Assembly: GCF_017696085.1 (NCBI RefSeq)
Contig: NZ_JAAORH010000001.1
Coordinates: 620,001 to 684,000, forward strand
Direction of reading: 5' to 3'
Source of the DNA: Prochlorococcus marinus XMU1410
GTDB taxonomy: Bacteria > Cyanobacteriota > Cyanobacteriia > PCC-6307 > Cyanobiaceae
Length of the DNA stretch: 64,000 nt
Part shown: positions 1 to 8,820 of the stretch, one piece after another
Position numbering within the stretch: position 1 is the first letter of the stretch
How the letters are laid out: the number at the start of each line of letters is the position of its first letter
Made by a program: the position numbers and the translations under genes
The notes under the pieces: generated by a model
Seen by the model: the letters and a program-made list of their open reading frames with translations, nothing else
Told to the model about the DNA's origin: nothing
Databases searched by the model: none

Positions 1-147
1 AAAGATAAACAATATAGAGCTGGTGAAAAAGAGCTAATAAATATAATTAATAGAAAGAATCAGATAAGCGAATTTAAGCCCGACACCACAAACCTTAATG
101 CATTCCTAAAAATTAATAAGGAAGATAAAGTATTTTCATTAAATTAA
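1..147 (+). CDS. C-terminal end of an unidentified protein (cut by window edge)
   Basis: An open frame runs in from the window edge for 48 codons and stops at 145-147. The visible tail is lysine- and asparagine-rich and ends KVFSLN. Its stop overlaps the stop of the convergent nadA gene by about four bases, the tight packing usual in this genome. No domain can be recognised from so short a tail, so no function is offered. Confidence 0.5.
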   Translation, partial: KDKQYRAGEKELINIINRKNQISEFKPDTTNLNAFLKINKEDKVFSLN

Positions 148-1058
148 TTACTCATATCCAGCATTCTCTTTATTGGCACGTAGGCTCTTCTTATTATTTC
201 TGGGTCTAGTTCGATAGACGGGGAATTATTTTTCAAACAATCAAGAATTTTTTCTAAAGTATTTAATTTCATATATGGACACTCGTTACATTTACAACCT
301 TCTACATCTGGGACTTCAATAAAAATTTTATTAGGTTCTTTCTTTTTCATTTGATGAATTATTCCAGGTTCAGTTAGTACCATGTAAGTTTTAGATGGAT
401 CTTTACTTACGAAATCAAGCAGCTTACTTGTTGATCCAATAAAGTCTGAGAGAATTAATAAATTTTGACTACATTCAGGATGAGCAATTACTTTTGATCC
501 TGGATTTTGATATTTTAATTTTAGAAGTGCTTCTTCACTAAATGATTCATGAACAATGCAGCTGCCAGGCCATAATTTAAGATCTCTTCCTGAATTTTTC
601 TGTACCCATCTCCCAAGGTTCTGATCTGGCGCAAATATTATCTTTTTATCTTCAGGTATCTTTTTAATTAATGAGACTGCATTACTGCTTGTACATATCA
701 GATCACTTTGAGCTTTTACTTCTGCAGTGCAATTTATATAACTTACGACATAGTGATCTGGATTTTCTTCCCTGAATTTTTGAAATTTATCTGAAGGACA
801 ATCGTCTGCTAATGAGCATCCTGCGTCAATATCTGGTAATAGGACTATTTTATTAGGGCTAAGTATTTTTGCGGTTTCGGCCATAAAGTGCACACCGCAA
901 AAAATTATTATATCTGCGTCATTATTTGCAGCTTTCCTAGAAAGATCTAGTGAATCTCCAATAAAATCTGCAATTTCCTGAATCTCTGGTGCTTGATAAT
1001 AGTGCGCAAGAATAATTGCATTAGCTTTTTTGCAACGCTCCTTTATTTCAGAAATCAA
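144..1058 (-). CDS. nadA: Quinolinate synthase NadA
   Basis: NadA condenses iminoaspartate with dihydroxyacetone phosphate to give quinolinate, the second step of de novo NAD synthesis in the cytoplasm. The 304 residues match the short NadA class. Visible hallmarks are ILAHYYQ near residue 16, GDSLDLSRKA near 34, and cysteines at C81, C167 and the C255/C257/C260 group that supply the [4Fe-4S] cluster ligands. The start used is TTG at 1058. The frame stays open for 19 more codons upstream but contains no ATG, GTG or TTG, so a longer protein would need a non-standard start. It is divergent from the phosphoesterase gene. Confidence 0.95.
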   Translation of the reverse strand: MISEIKERCKKANAIILAHYYQAPEIQEIADFIGDSLDLSRKAANNDADIIIFCGVHFMAETAKILSPNKIVLLPDIDAGCSLADDCPSDKFQKFREENPDHYVVSYINCTAEVKAQSDLICTSSNAVSLIKKIPEDKKIIFAPDQNLGRWVQKNSGRDLKLWPGSCIVHESFSEEALLKLKYQNPGSKVIAHPECSQNLLILSDFIGSTSKLLDFVSKDPSKTYMVLTEPGIIHQMKKKEPNKIFIEVPDVEGCKCNECPYMKLNTLEKILDCLKNNSPSIELDPEIIRRAYVPIKRMLDMSN

Positions 1059-1161
1059 ATCCTCTTCATTCTGAACTGATTTCTGTTTTGCAGTAGAAGT
1101 TATACTGGTCAGGATTTAGAATATCTCTAAATAGATTATATGCCTTTAAACAGAAAAAATT

Positions 1162-1995
1162 CTGACAAATTTAAAAATTGCTATTGTTGGTGACTGTCAT
1201 GGTCAATGGTCTGAATTAGACTTGAAAGTTTTATCGATTATCAAACCAAATATTGTTTTATTTGTTGGTGATATTTCTGATGGAAGCGTCAAAATAATTA
1301 AAAAAATCAATGAGATCAAAATTCCTACTTTTGTGATTTTAGGAAATCATGATAGAGGAAAAGATTCTACAGGCGAAACTCTCTCAAAACAGATACGTGT
1401 TCTTGGTGAAAAATATTGTGCATGGGATTTGAAAGTTTTTAATAATCAAATAAATTTATTGTCTGCTAGACCATGTAGTTCTGGCGGAGGCTATTATCTT
1501 TCAAAAGAAGTTAAAGGTGTTTATGGACCTATAACCGAACAAGATTCAATAAATAAAATTATCAAATGTTCAGAAGAGACTGTTGAAGAAATACCTCTAA
1601 TAATTATGTCTCATGCTGGTCCCTCAGGTTTAGGTTCAGAACCTAAAAGTATTTGTGGGAAAGACTGGAAATTACCCTCTTTAGATTGGGGAGATAGAGA
1701 TTTGTCTGCTGCTATTTCTCAAATACAAAAGAGAAGAAAAGTTGATCTTGTAATTTTTGGTCATATGCACAACCGGCTTAAAAGAAATCTTGGTTTAAGA
1801 GAGATGTTTAAAATTGATAGCAAAGGAACGATTTATTTCAACACTGCTGTGGTACCAAGATATAAAACTGATGAAGATGGAAAATTGCTAATTAACTTTT
1901 CATGGATTGAGTTTGAAAATAAGGAATTAAGGCATGTTTCTCATCGATGGTATTCAGAGTCTGGTGTAATTCGTGAAGAAGATAAATTTTTTTAG
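1162..1995 (+). CDS. Calcineurin-like metallophosphoesterase (TIGR04168-like), start uncertain
   Basis: This looks like a metal-dependent phosphoesterase of the calcineurin superfamily. Motifs are GDCHG (metal ligands D and H), GDISDG, GNHDRG, a later SHAGPSG and GHMHNR. The first conventional start, TTG at 1222, would remove the first motif, which is encoded in frame just upstream. The frame is open from about 1150 but has only CTG (1162) or ATT (1159) as candidate starts. An ATG at 1140 is out of frame by one base, and the A6 run at 1154-1159 lies between it and the motif. Either a non-canonical start or a frameshift must apply. Substrate unknown; cyanobacterial members of this family are uncharacterised. 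Confidence 0.8.
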   Translation: MTNLKIAIVGDCHGQWSELDLKVLSIIKPNIVLFVGDISDGSVKIIKKINEIKIPTFVILGNHDRGKDSTGETLSKQIRVLGEKYCAWDLKVFNNQINLLSARPCSSGGGYYLSKEVKGVYGPITEQDSINKIIKCSEETVEEIPLIIMSHAGPSGLGSEPKSICGKDWKLPSLDWGDRDLSAAISQIQKRRKVDLVIFGHMHNRLKRNLGLREMFKIDSKGTIYFNTAVVPRYKTDEDGKLLINFSWIEFENKELRHVSHRWYSESGVIREEDKFF

Positions 1996-2018
1996 GATTA
2001 AATATCTCTGATCATTTT

Positions 2019-2816
2019 TTAAGTATTTTTGGGCTTTTCATATCTTGAAAATAATGTTTGAGATAAGATATAACCCGCAATTCCTGCGGCTGTAAAAGCT
2101 AAACCATTTTTAAATAAAGGTAATAAATCATTTGTTCTGGATATTATCGGTGCCAAACCAAAAATTCCAAATAACATTCCCCATAAAGGAGAAAGAAGAG
2201 CTAAAAATCCAATTGATATGACTTGACCTTCTTTTCTTGGGGCAGATGCGAAACCTGCTACTAAGCCTCCAAGAATCGAAGTACATAAAGTCCATATATA
2301 TTGCTCTTTGGGTAGGCCAGGGACAACTTGGCATCCTCCTCTTTCGAGGCAAATCTTTACTGAATCAATTGCATCTAATACTGCACCATCCTCACCATGA
2401 TCTTTAACATAGTATTGGTTGCCAAATCTTGTTTGAAGTTCAACCCAAAATAACCTTGGCATAAAATTAAAATAAGCCTCTCCGACGTTAAAGTTCAGTA
2501 AATTTCCACCTCTAGGATCTGCAACTATCAACAAACTTGTCTCATCTAAATCCCAATAGTCCTTTATTGCGCTACCAGGAGAGCTCTCAAACTGTGACAA
2601 ATATTTAATTTTCCACCCACTTTCAATTTCTAGATTATTTAGCTTTTCCTCTAAAGATTTTTTCTGATTAGGGCTTAATGTTTTAGCTAAATCAATTACG
2701 GGTGTTTTTTCTTCTGGTAAGAGATTTGGATTATTTATAGCGAAAACGGGATTATGTGAAATTAAAACTAATATAGATAGAAATATTCCCAATAAATAGT
2801 TAATCTTTGAAGGCAT
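2019..2816 (-). CDS. TPM-domain membrane protein (Psb32/TLP18.3-like)
   Basis: The protein of about 265 residues has an N-terminal signal-type hydrophobic segment ending near PVFA, then a TPM domain (TPVIDLAKTLSPNQK start, LLIVADPRGG core), and two to three hydrophobic segments near the C terminus. TPM proteins such as Psb32 and TLP18.3 sit on the thylakoid with the domain in the lumen and assist photosystem II repair; that role here is inferred. The frame is open 32 codons further upstream, but the ATG at 2816 precedes the signal peptide directly and leaves a 31-base divergent promoter gap to the next gene. The longer form would overlap that gene. Confidence 0.75.
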   Translation of the reverse strand: MPSKINYLLGIFLSILVLISHNPVFAINNPNLLPEEKTPVIDLAKTLSPNQKKSLEEKLNNLEIESGWKIKYLSQFESSPGSAIKDYWDLDETSLLIVADPRGGNLLNFNVGEAYFNFMPRLFWVELQTRFGNQYYVKDHGEDGAVLDAIDSVKICLERGGCQVVPGLPKEQYIWTLCTSILGGLVAGFASAPRKEGQVISIGFLALLSPLWGMLFGIFGLAPIISRTNDLLPLFKNGLAFTAAGIAGYILSQTLFSRYEKPKNT

Positions 2817-2847
2817 AAATAAGTTTTGTCTCTTTATATTTTCGCCG

Positions 2848-4038
2848 ATGAATAGCTTACCCGCGAATAATCCAGATTGGTTAATAAAAAAAATAATAAA
2901 AATGGGTGGCACTATAAGTTTTTATGACTTTATGAATTTTGCATTAAATGATCCTATTAATGGTTATTACGGCAGCGGTAAAGCTGAGTTAGGCGTTCGA
3001 GGAGATTTTGTCACATCACCATCTTTATCTGATGATTTTGCTTTTTTGGTTGGTAAACAAATAGAAGATTGGTTGATTCAGTTCAAAAGTAGTTTTTTAT
3101 CTAATCAGACATTATCTGTAACTGAATTTGGAGCTGGTGATGGAAGCTTTATGAGTGGATTAATTAAATATTTTTTAGAAAACAGCAAGAATTTTTTAGA
3201 AGGAGTTTCTTTTGTAATTATTGAACCTAATGAAGGGATGGTAGAAAAACAAAAAAATAAATTGGAGGAATTTTTGAACTTAGGTATTGATATTTTATGG
3301 AAAGGTTTGGATGAAGTAGAGGAAAATAATATAAATGGAATAGTTCTTGCAAATGAGGTTTTGGATGCTTTGCCAGTAGAAAGAATAACCTTCTCAAAGG
3401 GAAAATTAATTCGACAAGCAGTTTCAATAGACAAAAAATCTCATAAATTATTTTTTGATAAAATGCCAATTACACGCGAATTGGAAAAAAGTTTTGAACT
3501 TGCTAAAAGTGAGTTGGAAATAACTATTCCGCCTGAAGATGCTCTTGAAGGGTGGACGACAGAATGGCATGTAGATAACTCAAAATGGTTAGAAGCTATT
3601 TATGGGAAAATCAATAATGGTATTTTATTGATAATTGATTACGCTAAAGAAGCTAAAAAATACTATAACTCTAAGAATTCTGATGGGACGATAGTTTCTT
3701 ATGTAAATCAAAAAATGAAGAATAATGTCCTAGATTCCCCTGGAAATTGCGATTTAACCTCTCATGTGTGCATAGAAACTTTAATTAATGATGCTGAGAC
3801 TCTTGGGTTTAATACTGATGGAATAACAAAACAAGGCGAGGCTTTGTTGGCGCTTGGATTGGCAGAGAGACTTTATGGGATTCAGAAAGAATTTAAGGAG
3901 AATTTATCAAATGCTCTTTTAAGAAGAGAGGCATTACTCAGACTCGTAGATCCTGTTTGTTTAGGTGATTTTAAGTGGTTTGTTTTTAAAAAGTTTAATG
4001 AGAAGAAAATGAATATAAATTCAACCTGTTTGCGTTAA
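2848..4038 (+). CDS. SAM-dependent methyltransferase, MidA/NDUFAF7 family
   Basis: This 396-residue protein belongs to the class I methyltransferase family that includes mitochondrial NDUFAF7/MidA, which methylates an arginine of a complex I subunit. The SAM-binding motif [12 protein letters not shown] lies near residue 95, an acidic strand end IIEPNEGM near 127, and the family signature [13 protein letters not shown] near 169. N-terminal features ([21 protein letters not shown]) are also typical. In cyanobacteria a role in NDH-1 complex assembly would be an inference only. It overlaps the convergent aroB by four bases. Confidence 0.85.
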   Translation: MNSLPANNPDWLIKKIIKMGGTISFYDFMNFALNDPINGYYGSGKAELGVRGDFVTSPSLSDDFAFLVGKQIEDWLIQFKSSFLSNQTLSVTEFGAGDGSFMSGLIKYFLENSKNFLEGVSFVIIEPNEGMVEKQKNKLEEFLNLGIDILWKGLDEVEENNINGIVLANEVLDALPVERITFSKGKLIRQAVSIDKKSHKLFFDKMPITRELEKSFELAKSELEITIPPEDALEGWTTEWHVDNSKWLEAIYGKINNGILLIIDYAKEAKKYYNSKNSDGTIVSYVNQKMKNNVLDSPGNCDLTSHVCIETLINDAETLGFNTDGITKQGEALLALGLAERLYGIQKEFKENLSNALLRREALLRLVDPVCLGDFKWFVFKKFNEKKMNINSTCLR

Positions 4039-5126
4039 GAAAAAAACTTTAAAAATAATGAATCTTCTACGTCATCATATATATCAACAGCACCAATTTC
4101 TTTCGGTAATATAAATCTCATTTTGCCATCACGAACTTTTTTATCGCCCATAAGTATTGTTAGAACGTCTTCTTTATTAATTTTGGGGATCTCGGTAGGA
4201 AGATCATAACTCTCTAAGAGAATTCGCTGTCTCTCTAATTCTTCCTTAGACCATAACCCTTTTTCAATTGCTATTTTCCCTGCAATATTCATACCAATTG
4301 ATATTGCCTCACCATGCAGAAATTTGCCGTATCCACATAAATTTTCAATAACGTGACCAAAAGAATGACCATAATTCAATATTGCTCTAACACCATTTTC
4401 ATGTTCGTCTTGAGAAACAACATGAGACTTTGTTTTAATTGAACTATTAATTATTTTAATTAGATATTCATTTTTGAGATTTATAAGTTCATTTTTGTTT
4501 TTTTCAATTTCTAAGTATTCGAAAAGTTCTTTATCTCTTATTACTCCGTATTTTATTACTTCGGCCATACCTGCACTAAATTCTCTTTTTGGCAAACTTT
4601 TTAAAGTTTCTGGATCAATAAAAACTGCTTTAGGTTGATTGAAAGCTCCAATTAAATTCTTACCCTTTGGATGATTTACTCCTGTTTTCCCTCCCACAGA
4701 TGAATCAACCATTGATAATAATGTTGTTGGAATCTGAATATATTCGATACCTCTCAGCCAAGTCGCAGCTGCAAAACCACTTACATCTCCAACAATTCCT
4801 CCTCCAAGGGCAATAATTATTGAATTTCTATCTAAGCCAAATTCAAATGCTACATCATATATTTCACTTAAGGTTTTTAAGTTTTTATATGATTCTCCAG
4901 CCTTGATAAGGAACATTTTGGCCTGAAATTTATTATCTTTTAAATTATTTAAAAATTTTTCTCCATACAAATTTGATATTTCTTCATTTGAAATCACAAG
5001 TATTTTTCTATTCTTTGTTATTCCAATTTTTAAAAGTTCTTCGCTGATATTATTCAGTATCCCTGCTTCTAGAGTTACTTCGTATGACTTATCACCTAAT
5101 GGGACTAATATTTTTCTCTTATTCAC
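4035..5126 (-). CDS. aroB: 3-dehydroquinate synthase AroB
   Basis: AroB converts DAHP to 3-dehydroquinate, step two of the shikimate pathway, using NAD+ and a divalent metal. At 363 residues it has full family length. The NAD-binding [13 protein letters not shown] region, the [19 protein letters not shown] block and the metal-ligand histidines in [12 protein letters not shown] and LHGEA are all present. It is convergent with the MidA-like gene and divergent from purK, with about 125 bases between the starts. Confidence 0.97.
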   Translation of the reverse strand: MNKRKILVPLGDKSYEVTLEAGILNNISEELLKIGITKNRKILVISNEEISNLYGEKFLNNLKDNKFQAKMFLIKAGESYKNLKTLSEIYDVAFEFGLDRNSIIIALGGGIVGDVSGFAAATWLRGIEYIQIPTTLLSMVDSSVGGKTGVNHPKGKNLIGAFNQPKAVFIDPETLKSLPKREFSAGMAEVIKYGVIRDKELFEYLEIEKNKNELINLKNEYLIKIINSSIKTKSHVVSQDEHENGVRAILNYGHSFGHVIENLCGYGKFLHGEAISIGMNIAGKIAIEKGLWSKEELERQRILLESYDLPTEIPKINKEDVLTILMGDKKVRDGKMRFILPKEIGAVDIYDDVEDSLFLKFFS

Positions 5127-5251
5127 AATTGATTACCTAGTTAAAATTTATAAATATTTGGTATTAAATACTTTATATATTAGCAAAATCTAAGCTTTAG
5201 ATCCTTAAAAATTCAGTTGTTAAGAATTAGAAATGGTAATAAAATCATGCT

Positions 5252-6442
5252 ATGAGTTTTAAAAAAAATATAAACGATATTAAGAAAAATTATTCCCTAG
5301 GAATAATTGGAGGTGGTCAACTGGCCTTGATGTTAACAGAGGCAGCAAAAAAAAGAGATTTAGAAGTATGTGTGCAAACAAAATCTTGTGATGATCCTGC
5401 TGGTTTAAAAGCAGATCATGTCATAGAAGCTGATCCTTTAAAGATAAGAGGTAATAAATCATTAATTAATGAGTGTGAAAAAATAATTTTTGAAAATGAA
5501 TGGATAAAAATTGATAAATTAAATTTAATTGACAATAAAGATATTTTTGTTCCAAGCCTTAATGCAATTAAGCCATTAGTAGATAGGTTTTCTCAAAAAA
5601 AATTAATAGACAGAATGAATATTCCCTGCCCAAAATGGATAAGTATTGAAGATTTTAAAAATCTCTCGGATGAGGAAATCAATAATTGGACTTTTCCTCT
5701 AATGGCAAAAACAAATAAAGGTGGATATGACGGCAAAGGGAACAGAAAAATAAAAACAAAAGAAGATTTAGATTCTTTTTTAACAGAGAATAGTTCTAAT
5801 GAATGGTTAATAGAAGAATGGATAGAGTATGAAAAAGAATTGGCTCTTGTTGGTTCGAGAGATAGGACCGGTAAGATTAGATTCTTTCCAATAGTTGAGA
5901 CGTTTCAATCAAACCATGTTTGTGATTGGGTTCTTGCACCTGGAACAAATGAATATGATTTGAACTTATTTGCAATAAATATTTTCTCTTCAATCGTCAA
6001 TGAACTGAATTACGTTGGAGTTTTAGCTATTGAATTCTTCTATGGAGATAATGGTCTTTTAATTAATGAAATAGCTCCTAGAACACATAACTCAGCTCAT
6101 TTCTCTATTGAAGCTTGCACTTCAAGTCAGTTTGATCAATATGTTTGCATTTCTTCTGGGATAATACCACCTGAAATTAAAATGAACTGTGAAGGCGCAA
6201 TTATGATAAATCTACTGGGGTTAAAAAAGAATTTCCCAATCTCAATGGAAACCAGAATTAAAATGTTATCTGAAATTGAGGGTTCTAATATTCATTGTTA
6301 TGGCAAATCTCGCGAAATTCTGGGAAGAAAAATGGGTCACATCACATTTTTATTAAATGGTAAAACGCATTCAGAAAGATATGATGAAGCTCAAATTTTA
6401 TTAACTATGGTAAGAGACATTTGGCCATCTCCAAATGCATAA
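5252..6442 (+). CDS. purK: N5-carboxyaminoimidazole ribonucleotide synthase PurK
   Basis: PurK is an ATP-grasp enzyme that converts AIR and bicarbonate to N5-CAIR in purine synthesis. The N-terminal GIIGGGQLALML motif, the ATP-grasp region (KTNKGGYDGKGN near residue 155, EEWIEYEKELALV) and the C-terminal NEIAPRTHNSAH signature are visible. Its 396 residues fit the family. The 6S RNA gene follows immediately, an arrangement known in other cyanobacteria. Confidence 0.96.
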   Translation: MSFKKNINDIKKNYSLGIIGGGQLALMLTEAAKKRDLEVCVQTKSCDDPAGLKADHVIEADPLKIRGNKSLINECEKIIFENEWIKIDKLNLIDNKDIFVPSLNAIKPLVDRFSQKKLIDRMNIPCPKWISIEDFKNLSDEEINNWTFPLMAKTNKGGYDGKGNRKIKTKEDLDSFLTENSSNEWLIEEWIEYEKELALVGSRDRTGKIRFFPIVETFQSNHVCDWVLAPGTNEYDLNLFAINIFSSIVNELNYVGVLAIEFFYGDNGLLINEIAPRTHNSAHFSIEACTSSQFDQYVCISSGIIPPEIKMNCEGAIMINLLGLKKNFPISMETRIKMLSEIEGSNIHCYGKSREILGRKMGHITFLLNGKTHSERYDEAQILLTMVRDIWPSPNA

Positions 6443-6455
6443 AAAAATGAGTTAG

Positions 6456-6648
6456 AGTTGGATTACTGGATCTTTGGTTAAGTTCTTCTTTATGTGCTCT
6501 GATCTGACTCTCTTTCGACATGAGGAGACTGTCGTGACGCGGTAGTAAACCGATCTTGTAATCGGAAACGAAAGCCCACTTTGAATCCTCTTCTGGCATT
6601 TCCAGGTCGATGCAGCAGAGAACTGACGGGGATCCGGTGTTACCTATC
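6456..6648 (+). ncRNA. ssrS: 6S RNA (ssrS/ssaA), RNA polymerase regulator
   Basis: 6S RNA binds sigma-70-type RNA polymerase by mimicking an open promoter. This intergenic stretch is clearly richer in G and C than its surroundings and lies just after purK, where cyanobacterial 6S RNA is known to sit. A closing stem is visible: CTGGATC at 6466-6472 pairs with GATCCGG at 6631-6637, giving a rod of about 190 nt. The ends are approximate. An 81-codon frame on the opposite strand is regarded as a shadow. Confidence 0.85.
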
Positions 6649-6750
6649 AAAATTCTTGCTATAACAGGCTTTTGGTAGGTATTTAATTTTTTGGAATAAC
6701 TGAGCTGTTTTTATTCTCTATCAGTGTAAATAATTTATTTGCCAAAATAC

Positions 6751-6780
6751 TTGACGATCCATTTCTAATGCATTTATATT
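6751..6780 (+). promoter_or_regulatory. Sigma-70-type promoter of the first DUF1651 cassette
   Basis: TTGACG at 6751-6756 and TATATT at 6775-6780 are separated by 18 bases. The same pair, with 17 bases between, precedes the second cassette at 9197-9225. Conservation between two otherwise diverged loci supports real promoters. Confidence 0.65.
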
Positions 6781-6800
6781 AGTAGTACACATGTATTACT
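6781..6800 (+). promoter_or_regulatory. 5' leader hairpin or operator of the first cassette
   Basis: AGTAGTACA and TGTATTACT form an inverted repeat with one G-U pair directly after the -10 box, so it would lie at the extreme 5' end of the transcript. The second cassette has an equivalent repeat at 9227-9244. It could be an mRNA-stabilising stem or a repressor site; the sequence does not decide. Confidence 0.45.
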
Positions 6801-6805
6801 AAGTA

Positions 6806-7105
6806 ATGACTTTAGGAGGAGCTAATGTTTGGACTAATTTTTCTTACGGTTATCGTAATGAGTCCCCAAGTGGTTGGTTGCTTAGCCCAGACCGCAGCAG
6901 ATTAATTTTATTTATAAGGAATAAAAAATCTCCAAGAAATAGTATGAGAATTTTTGCTCATACATATTATGCAAATGATCTTGGTGAGCCAATGGCAATT
7001 AAATCATCCACTCAAATGTATTTGGATAATGCTTGGGATAAATGGCATGACCTTCAATTAGAAGGCTGGACTTTTGAAGAACTTGAATTACCTGAATCTG
7101 TATGA
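6806..7105 (+). CDS. DUF1651 protein, copy 1
   Basis: DUF1651 proteins are small, uncharacterised and largely restricted to marine picocyanobacteria. The GWL start of the domain (residue 23), YANDLGEP and the final W-x2-L-x4-GW pattern match the family and the second copy at 9249-9539. The ATG at 6806 has no Shine-Dalgarno sequence. A strong one (AGGAGG) lies instead before an ATG 19 bases downstream in another frame, so how this frame is started is open. Its stop overlaps the next gene's start as ATGA. Confidence 0.65.
   Translation: MTLGGANVWTNFSYGYRNESPSGWLLSPDRSRLILFIRNKKSPRNSMRIFAHTYYANDLGEPMAIKSSTQMYLDNAWDKWHDLQLEGWTFEELELPESV
6825..6905 (+). CDS. Nested 26-residue hydrophobic peptide, copy 1
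   Basis: An ATG at 6825, five bases after a perfect AGGAGG, opens a 26-codon frame inside the DUF1651 gene. The product begins MFGLIF, is hydrophobic, and has VVGC near its end. The second cassette encodes a related peptide (MFGLIF, LAGC) at the same offset. A strong ribosome-binding site plus conservation of this frame suggest it is translated. It may be a leader peptide, a membrane peptide, or the true 5' end of the DUF1651 product through frameshifting. Confidence 0.45.
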   Translation: MFGLIFLTVIVMSPQVVGCLAQTAAD

Positions 7106-7242
7106 CTAATTTAAATCCAATCAAAAAGAAATTATCAAAAGTAGATAGAAAGATATCTATGCAAGACCCATCAAAATTATTAGCAGAATTTTTTAATGGT
7201 GTTGTCATTGAACTTGATGAAGAATATAAATATGACCCATAA
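7102..7242 (+). CDS. Small hypothetical protein (46 aa)
   Basis: It starts at the ATGA overlap with the DUF1651 stop, which implies translational coupling. The product is charged, with lysines at the N terminus and an acidic end (ELDEEYKYDP). No membrane segment or known motif is seen. It overlaps the next small gene by 11 bases in another frame. Confidence 0.5.
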   Translation: MTNLNPIKKKLSKVDRKISMQDPSKLLAEFFNGVVIELDEEYKYDP

Positions 7243-7384
7243 AGAATTGATAGATCAAGTTTCCGCAAATTTATTTAAACAAAGTGGAAAGCTAGAAAGC
7301 AGAAGATCTTGGTTGGCAATGAGAAATTATCTTGAACAATTAGATACCGAACAACTTAAATCCATGCTTAAGGACCACGGATGA
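7232..7384 (+). CDS. Small hypothetical protein (50 aa)
   Basis: ATG at 7232 (MTHKELIDQV) is preferred over an earlier TTG at 7196, because it gives the usual short overlap with the preceding gene. The protein is a predicted soluble helix pair with a central ESRRSWLAMRNYLEQLD. It is the third gene of the DUF1651 cassette. Function unknown. Confidence 0.55.
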   Translation: MTHKELIDQVSANLFKQSGKLESRRSWLAMRNYLEQLDTEQLKSMLKDHG

Positions 7385-7394
7385 TTTAAAAACT

Positions 7395-7508
7395 TTATTT
7401 AGTTTTTATTTTTTTCTTAATTCTTAGAAAACCGTAAGTTGCAAAGCCAACCAAAAACATATCCAAGTAAATATGCCAAGTAGGAAAAATCTGGTGTATT
7501 AATTCCAT
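7395..7508 (-). CDS. One-helix membrane peptide (37 aa)
   Basis: ATG at 7508 overlaps the stop of the ligase-like gene (TAATG), so it is the last gene of that minus-strand group. One hydrophobic helix (DMFLVGFATYGFL) is followed by a lysine-rich tail (RIKKKIKTK), which predicts a small membrane protein with a cytoplasmic C terminus. Function unknown. Confidence 0.55.
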   Translation of the reverse strand: MELIHQIFPTWHIYLDMFLVGFATYGFLRIKKKIKTK

Positions 7509-8257
7509 TAACTTTTTATTGCCACTTGCCAATAAGGATAATCTAAATTTGATTTTTCTCTAATCAATTGTAATTTTCTAGAATTTATTTTTACTACTAT
7601 TCCATCTGTTGGATATTTACTAAAAAGCTTCCCTTCTAGCCATTGTTTTCTAAATACTTCAACTTGGCTCGTAAAGTTGCATGAAATATCCTGGGGGATC
7701 GTGAAGCCAAGCTTTGAAAGACTCTTTTTGGACTCATATTGGTTAAGTGTTGAATTAAGTATTTGAAATGCGCAGAAGCTAAGACTTTCAGAAAATCCTT
7801 CTTTAGCTCTTAGAAATCCAGAAGCGATTCTCTGGGAGATATTTGGACTTTGGTTGGGTGCATATAATTCACCTCTAACTTGAAGAACCCCTCGTAGAGG
7901 GAGATTATTGGGAATGTCTTGGACTTTAATAAGTTTACTAGTAACGTCTGCCCCTTTTCTTGAAATTGCTTTCTCCAAGGTTCCATCCCTGTATTGCAAA
8001 GCAACAGCACAACCATCAATTTTCGGTTCAATTAATAATCTGGTATCTACTAATAATCCTTTCAAAAATTCATCTATTGAATCCTTTTCTAATGAGGGTA
8101 AAACTAGTTTATTTTTCTTTTTAAAGTAATCACAATTAGGGTTTGTTCTTAATAAATTTTTTTCAAGTTGGTCGAACTGCTTATCAGAGATTAAAGCATT
8201 ACCATTTCTATAATTATCGTCATACCATTCAATTCGTTCTTCTAAATAAGTCTTCAT
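7508..8257 (-). CDS. Stand-alone NAD+-dependent DNA ligase adenylation domain (LigA-like)
   Basis: LigA joins DNA nicks using NAD+. This protein contains only part of domain Ia (ALISDKQFDQLEKNL, residues 21-35) and the nucleotidyltransferase domain. All covalent-catalysis motifs are seen: lysine motif EPKIDG with K79, RKGADVT near 101, VRGELY near 127, TDGIVVK ending at K223 and WQVAIK at 243-248. It stops right after motif V, so the OB fold, zinc finger, HhH and BRCT domains are missing; a full LigA is about 670 residues. Intact motifs argue against simple decay. It may be a regulatory or RNA-end adenylylating enzyme; a complete ligA is expected elsewhere in the genome. Confidence 0.8.
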   Translation of the reverse strand: MKTYLEERIEWYDDNYRNGNALISDKQFDQLEKNLLRTNPNCDYFKKKNKLVLPSLEKDSIDEFLKGLLVDTRLLIEPKIDGCAVALQYRDGTLEKAISRKGADVTSKLIKVQDIPNNLPLRGVLQVRGELYAPNQSPNISQRIASGFLRAKEGFSESLSFCAFQILNSTLNQYESKKSLSKLGFTIPQDISCNFTSQVEVFRKQWLEGKLFSKYPTDGIVVKINSRKLQLIREKSNLDYPYWQVAIKS

Positions 8258-8463
8258 TAATACGATGGCTTAAGTTTTTGGCTAGGTATCCAACTTGGTT
8301 TATCTATAATCCATTTTTCTCTATCTTCATATTTAACAGTCCATAAAAGAAATGAAGAAGTCTCTTTTAGAGTTATGCCAACCAAATATCTTGTTTTTGG
8401 ACTTATTGATATAAATCCAATTAACAATATTAATAAAATAAGTTTAAACATACCTTTAATCAT
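8257..8463 (-). CDS. Small membrane-anchored hypothetical protein (68 aa)
   Basis: An N-terminal hydrophobic helix (LILLILLIGFISI) is followed by a short polar domain with WTVKYEDREKW. The stop overlaps the start of the ligase-like gene, so the two are probably cotranscribed. An internal ATG at residue 5 may be the real start. Not recognised. Confidence 0.6.
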   Translation of the reverse strand: MIKGMFKLILLILLIGFISISPKTRYLVGITLKETSSFLLWTVKYEDREKWIIDKPSWIPSQKLKPSY

Positions 8464-8494
8464 TTAAAAACTCAGCGTAATTTTTGCGAACTTT

Positions 8495-8752
8495 TTAATT
8501 AATGCAATTCTTATAACCTTCAATCTTTGCTAATTCATCAACGTTCAATCCTGTTTCCTCTAGTAAAGTTTCTCCTATATCATCCTTATTAAATTTAGTT
8601 AAGGCTCCTTTAGTAGAGTACTTAATACATTGGTTTTTGTATTTTGCTTCTTTGACAACAGGAGATAAATAAAAACTAAACAAGATGATAAAAGCTCCAT
8701 AGGTTACAACTTTTCTATGGTTTTTCCACCATTCATAAAATTTATTGGACAC
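8495..8752 (-). CDS. Small single-pass membrane protein (85 aa)
   Basis: The protein has a basic start (EWWKNHRKVV), one membrane helix, and a C-terminal domain with two cysteines (QCIKYSTKGAL, GYKNCIN). The organisation resembles the unnamed protein at 36116-36490, which also carries a helix followed by a C-x-A-type segment. No known family is recognised. Confidence 0.6.
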   Translation of the reverse strand: MSNKFYEWWKNHRKVVTYGAFIILFSFYLSPVVKEAKYKNQCIKYSTKGALTKFNKDDIGETLLEETGLNVDELAKIEGYKNCIN

Positions 8753-8820
8753 GAAAAAAAATAATTAATTTCTATTTTAAATTGATTGTCAACAAATTAC
8801 CTTAGCAATTGAAGGATTGC

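Noticed and set aside
6405-6650. 81-codon frame opposite the 6S RNA
   Set aside because: It lies over a structured RNA gene with a clear closing stem and has no domain or ribosome-binding site.
6781-6800. NtcA site (GTA-N8-TAC) in the first DUF1651 leader
   Set aside because: Spacing is one base too long, the second cassette lacks the TAC half, and the position is downstream of the -10 box.
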